DNA of 24,853 nucleotides, taken from positions 1 to 24,853 of the forward strand of contig JAISAN010000246.1 in assembly GCA_031266635.1 (NCBI GenBank), written 5' to 3'. Both the position numbers and the translations under genes were made by a program. Source of the stretch: Treponema sp. (GTDB lineage: Bacteria > Spirochaetota > Spirochaetia > Treponematales > Breznakiellaceae). Below are positions 22,308 through 24,853 of the stretch, piece after piece. The notes under the pieces are model-generated. The model searched no databases and was not told where the DNA came from. It saw nothing but the letters and a program-made list of their open reading frames with translations. Each line of letters begins with the position of its first letter. Position 1 is the stretch's first letter.

Positions 22308-23123
22308 ATGAAAACGGTACATGATAAAATTGTCCTGATTACCGGGGCCGCCAGCGGTATTGGCCGGCTTATGGCCCTGGATTTTGCCCGGCGGGGCGCG
22401 CGGGTAGTTGTCTGGGATATCGACAAGGAGGCCCTGAAAGCCCTGGAAGCTGAAGCCCGCCAGGGAGGGCTGCTTATCAAAACCGCGATATGTGATGTAT
22501 CCGGCCGGGAGGCAGTGTACCGGCAGGCGGAGGCCCTCAAGGCGGAATGGGGACCCGCAGACATCCTGATTAATAACGCGGGAATAGTTTCCGGTTCAAC
22601 TTTCCTTAAAACCCCGGATGAAAAGATCATGCAAACAATGGCGGTGAATGTCCTTGCCCCTTTTTGGACCTGCAAGGCTTTTCTCCCTTCCATGCTGGAA
22701 CGGAACAGCGGGCATATCGTCAATATTGCCTCCGCCGCGGGGATTATCGGCGTTACGGGACTGGCGGATTATTCGGCCAGTAAATTTGCCGTCTTTGGTT
22801 TTAACGAATCCCTCAGGATGGAACTGCGGCGTCAAAGAAGCGCGGTCCGAACCACTGTGGTTTGTCCTTTTTTTATTGATACCGGGATGTTCCGGGGGGT
22901 GAAAACCCGTTTTCCCCTGCTGCTTCCGATACTGAAAAGCGAATACGCCGCCCGGCGGATCGTTGCCGCGGTACTGAAAAACCGGAAATCTCTGATTATG
23001 CCCCGTTTTGTATATTCGGTATTTCTCCTTCGGCTTTTTCCTCCGGCGTTTTTTGACGCGGTGGTGAATTTTTTCGGGATCAATCATTCGATGGATCATT
23101 TTCAGGGCAGAAATCCGGGTTGA
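22308..23123 (+). CDS. Short-chain dehydrogenase/reductase, SDR16C/retinol-dehydrogenase-like
   Basis: A 271-aa NAD(P)-dependent SDR. The cofactor motif TGAASGIG lies at residues 12-19, NNAG follows, and the catalytic triad is S142, Y155, K159 (YSASK). The 'FWTCKAFLPSML' and 'NSGHIVNIASAAG' stretches, and a C-terminal tail with a hydrophobic segment 'FVYSVFLLRLFPPAFFDAVVNFFG', resemble the RDH10/17-beta-HSD11 group, whose members act at membranes on lipophilic alcohols. Expected reaction: alcohol to aldehyde or ketone. The exact substrate is unknown. The ATG at 22308 has no Shine-Dalgarno. Thirteen bases separate its stop from the aldehyde dehydrogenase gene, so the two likely form an operon converting an alcohol to an acid. 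It is divergent from the transporter. Confidence 0.92.
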   Translation: MKTVHDKIVLITGAASGIGRLMALDFARRGARVVVWDIDKEALKALEAEARQGGLLIKTAICDVSGREAVYRQAEALKAEWGPADILINNAGIVSGSTFLKTPDEKIMQTMAVNVLAPFWTCKAFLPSMLERNSGHIVNIASAAGIIGVTGLADYSASKFAVFGFNESLRMELRRQRSAVRTTVVCPFFIDTGMFRGVKTRFPLLLPILKSEYAARRIVAAVLKNRKSLIMPRFVYSVFLLRLFPPAFFDAVVNFFGINHSMDHFQGRNPG

Positions 23124-23136
23124 GGCAGGGGAAAAC

Positions 23137-24651
23137 ATGGAATCAGGCGGATTGGCAAAAATACTGGAAAAGGCCCGGGAGGCTCAGGCCGTCTGGGCGG
23201 AACTGCCATACCGTCAGCGGGCGCGGAAGCTGAAAAATGCCGCCCGGCAGCTCGGTGCGCAGGCACGGGAAATCACCGAAACCATCCACCGGGAAAGCGG
23301 CAAACTGCGGCTCGACGCCTTGGCGGCGGAGCTTATCCCCGCCATTATAGGAATCCGCTATTATATCAAAAAAGGCCGGACCTTTTGCGCTTCCCGGCGG
23401 GTCCGGGGCGGCAGCCTCCTCATGTTTAATAAACAGAGCCGTTATATTTTTGCCCCCCATGGGGTGGTAGGGATCATCTCTCCCTGGAATTATCCCTTTT
23501 CCATCCCCTTTGCTGAGGTGGTGATGGCCCTGCTGGCAGGAAACGCCGTGATTCTCAAGGTCGCTTCCCTGAATCCCGGTGTAGGCCGGGCCCTGGCCGG
23601 GCTTTTTGAAGCCGCGGAACTGCCCGCCGGGCTTTTTAGCCTGCTGGAACTGCCGGGAAAGGAGGCGGGGCCGGCCCTCATTGCCGGGGGAGTGGACAAA
23701 CTTTTTTTTACCGGTTCCACCACAACCGGCCGGGAGCTGATGGCCCTGGCCGTTCCCCGGCTTCTCCCCCTGGTACTGGAGCTGGGAGGCGCCGATGCGG
23801 CGATTATTTGTTCCGGCGCGGACCTGGATCGGGCGGCGGCGGGAATTGTTTGGGCCGGTTTTTCCAACGCCGGCCAGTCCTGCGGCGGCGTTCAGCGGGT
23901 TTTGGTGTACCGGGATGTTTATCCGGCTTTTCTGGAAAAACTCAAGGTTCTGGTTTCAAAACTCCGTTCCGGGGATGATGAGGATGCGGATTTGGGGCCC
24001 CTGGCCACGGCCCGCCAGAAAGCGACAGTAGAAAAACAGGTTGCCGCCTGCCTTGCCGCGGGCGCCGTAATCTCCGCCCGGAGTCCGGTTCCCGCCGGGG
24101 AAGGGGCCGATCCTGACACCGCCGGTTCCCGCCATTATTACCCGGCTACAGTACTTACCAATTTAGACCTGTCCATGCCCATTATGTCGGAGGAGATCTT
24201 TGGTCCTGTGGTGGGAGTATATCCCGTGGCGGATGATAGAGAAGCCATCCGTATTGCCAACGCTTCTCCCTATGGCCTTACTTCTTCGGTCTGGTCCCGA
24301 AACCGCCGTTTGGCCCGGCGGATCGCCGCCGGAATAAACGCCGGGGCGGTGATGATCAACGATCACCTCATGTCCCACGGGCTGGCGGAAACTCCCTGGG
24401 GAGGCTTTGGCGACTCGGGACTGGGCCGGACCCACGGAGAGCTGGGGTTCCGGGAGATGCTCAAGGTTAAGGTAGTGGTGGACGATATTCTTCCCGGTGT
24501 AAAGCGGGATATTTGGTGGCAGCCCTATTCGGCAAAGGTCTACCGGGGCCTTATGGCCATCGTTGATCTGCTGGGCGGTTCTTCACTGTCCAGGCGGCTT
24601 CGGGCCATTCCCGGAGTTCTGAAAATTTTTCTCCGGTACTGGAAAAAATGA
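23137..24651 (+). CDS. NAD(P)-dependent aldehyde dehydrogenase
   Basis: A 504-aa ALDH-superfamily enzyme oxidising an aldehyde to the acid. Visible signatures: N118 in SPWNYPF, the FTGS cofactor loop, the general base E215 in LELGGADA, the nucleophile C249 in NAGQSCGG (34 residues after E215, the standard spacing), EEIFGPV, and the late 'TPWGGFGDSGLGRTHGELGFREM'. The last 50 or so residues ('IWWQPYSAKVYRGLMAIVDLLGG … GVLKIFLRYWKK') extend beyond the normal fold and are aromatic, hydrophobic and basic. This suggests membrane association, as in fatty-aldehyde enzymes. GGGGAA precedes the ATG. It is the second gene after the SDR. Its product should use the SDR's aldehyde; the substrate is not identifiable. 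Confidence 0.95.
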   Translation: MESGGLAKILEKAREAQAVWAELPYRQRARKLKNAARQLGAQAREITETIHRESGKLRLDALAAELIPAIIGIRYYIKKGRTFCASRRVRGGSLLMFNKQSRYIFAPHGVVGIISPWNYPFSIPFAEVVMALLAGNAVILKVASLNPGVGRALAGLFEAAELPAGLFSLLELPGKEAGPALIAGGVDKLFFTGSTTTGRELMALAVPRLLPLVLELGGADAAIICSGADLDRAAAGIVWAGFSNAGQSCGGVQRVLVYRDVYPAFLEKLKVLVSKLRSGDDEDADLGPLATARQKATVEKQVAACLAAGAVISARSPVPAGEGADPDTAGSRHYYPATVLTNLDLSMPIMSEEIFGPVVGVYPVADDREAIRIANASPYGLTSSVWSRNRRLARRIAAGINAGAVMINDHLMSHGLAETPWGGFGDSGLGRTHGELGFREMLKVKVVVDDILPGVKRDIWWQPYSAKVYRGLMAIVDLLGGSSLSRRLRAIPGVLKIFLRYWKK

Positions 24652-24756
24652 ACCTCCCCGCCCAACAGCTTTAACGGCCGCTTGCCTATTTTTTAAATCG
24701 CCGTTGCGGCTTCTGAGCGCCAGAATGTCTCACGTAAAAATACAGGCATTGAGCAC

Positions 24757-24785
24757 TTGACCTTTTTTTAAAAAGACCATATATT
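24757..24785 (+). promoter_or_regulatory. Promoter of the initiator tRNA gene
   Basis: TTGACC (24757-24762, 5/6), a 17-bp spacer that includes a T7 run, and TATATT (24780-24785, 5/6). The transcription start would be near 24792, about 6 nt before the tRNA 5' end. A perfect TATAAT at 24789-24794 is too far from this -35 (26 bp). Confidence 0.65.
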
Positions 24786-24797
24786 CTTTATAATTGA

Positions 24798-24853
24798 CGC
24801 AGGGTAGAGCAGTTGGCAGCTCGTCGGGCTCATAACCCGGAGGTCCCAGGTTC
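24798..24853 (+). tRNA. Initiator tRNA-Met (CAT), 3' end cut by window
   Basis: The 5' acceptor strand CGCAGGG (24798-24804) is followed by TA and the D-arm GAGC…GCTC. The anticodon stem TCGGG (24824-24828) pairs with CCCGG (24836-24840) around loop CTCATAA, anticodon CAT. The start of the T-arm, CCAGG TTC, reaches the last base. Two initiator hallmarks are present: a C at position 1, expected to be unpaired, and three consecutive G-C pairs next to the anticodon loop. The acceptor 3' strand lies outside the window, so the position 1/72 mismatch cannot be checked. Confidence 0.95.

Noticed and set aside
24789..24794. Perfect TATAAT just upstream of the tRNA as its -10
   Set aside because: It lies 26 bp from the only -35 and ends 3 nt before the mature tRNA. 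TATATT at 24780 has the right 17-bp spacing.
1..24853. Sigma-54 (-24/-12) promoters or an enhancer-binding protein next to rpoN
   Set aside because: I looked in the intergenic gaps for TGGC-N8-TTGC-type sites and found no convincing match. No AAA+ activator gene is present.

Overview
The window looks like a GC-rich bacterial chromosome segment, most likely from a treponeme-type spirochaete of a gut or other anaerobic habitat. This is inferred from gene content and order: an RpoN–short HPF pair, a LamG/FN3–TPR–HDOD–metallo-beta-lactamase operon, a GlpABC-like trio ending in a DUF1667 protein, a REC-like/PilZ protein and a uronate isomerase. No single marker here fixes the genus. I see no phage, plasmid, IS element or CRISPR array.

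Layout. 1-230: two copies of a 120-bp hairpin-containing tandem repeat running off the left edge. 258-1613 (-): DUF1015 protein. 1768-3468 (+): rpoN and hpf behind a good sigma-70-type promoter. 3597-5603 (-): uvrC. 5728-12169 (+): a tightly coupled four-gene operon encoding an exported LamG/FN3 protein, a very long TPR protein with polyproline and acidic tails, an HDOD protein and a metallo-beta-lactamase-fold hydrolase. 12170-12578: a 409-bp gene-free stretch with an AT-rich element, a strong promoter and a palindrome-rich leader. 12579-13955 (+): a lipoprotein with a transglutaminase/kyphoscoliosis-peptidase-like fold whose expected catalytic Cys is Ala. 14012-15094 (-): a GH67-N/DUF4838-like protein. 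15154-18729 (+): two FAD oxidoreductases, a DUF1667 protein and an unrecognised 151-aa protein in overlapping frames. 18787-19551 (-): REC-like/PilZ protein. 19671-22162 (-): a bile-acid-symporter-family transporter followed by uxaC. 22308-24651 (+): an SDR and an aldehyde dehydrogenase. 24798 to the right edge: an initiator tRNA-Met, cut by the window end.

How the genes work together. Three themes can be read. First, carbohydrate and anaerobic redox catabolism: uronate isomerase, a DUF4838 glycoside-hydrolase-like protein, a GlpABC-like dehydrogenase and an SDR/ALDH alcohol-to-acid pair. Second, signalling and global control: sigma-54, ribosome hibernation, HDOD and PilZ. Third, envelope or export proteins: the LamG/FN3 protein, the pseudo-transglutaminase lipoprotein and possibly the TPR protein.

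The most unusual signals are: (a) at least three genes without a Shine-Dalgarno whose -10 box ends 6-7 nt before the start codon, which suggests leaderless mRNAs and moves the pilZ start; (b) the Cys-to-Ala transglutaminase-like lipoprotein behind a strong promoter and a roughly 300-nt leader with mutually exclusive helices; (c) that leader's palindrome recurring, loop included, next to uxaC; and (d) the TPR–polyproline–acidic protein with a duplicated C-terminal motif. I see no system that I can claim with confidence to be entirely new.
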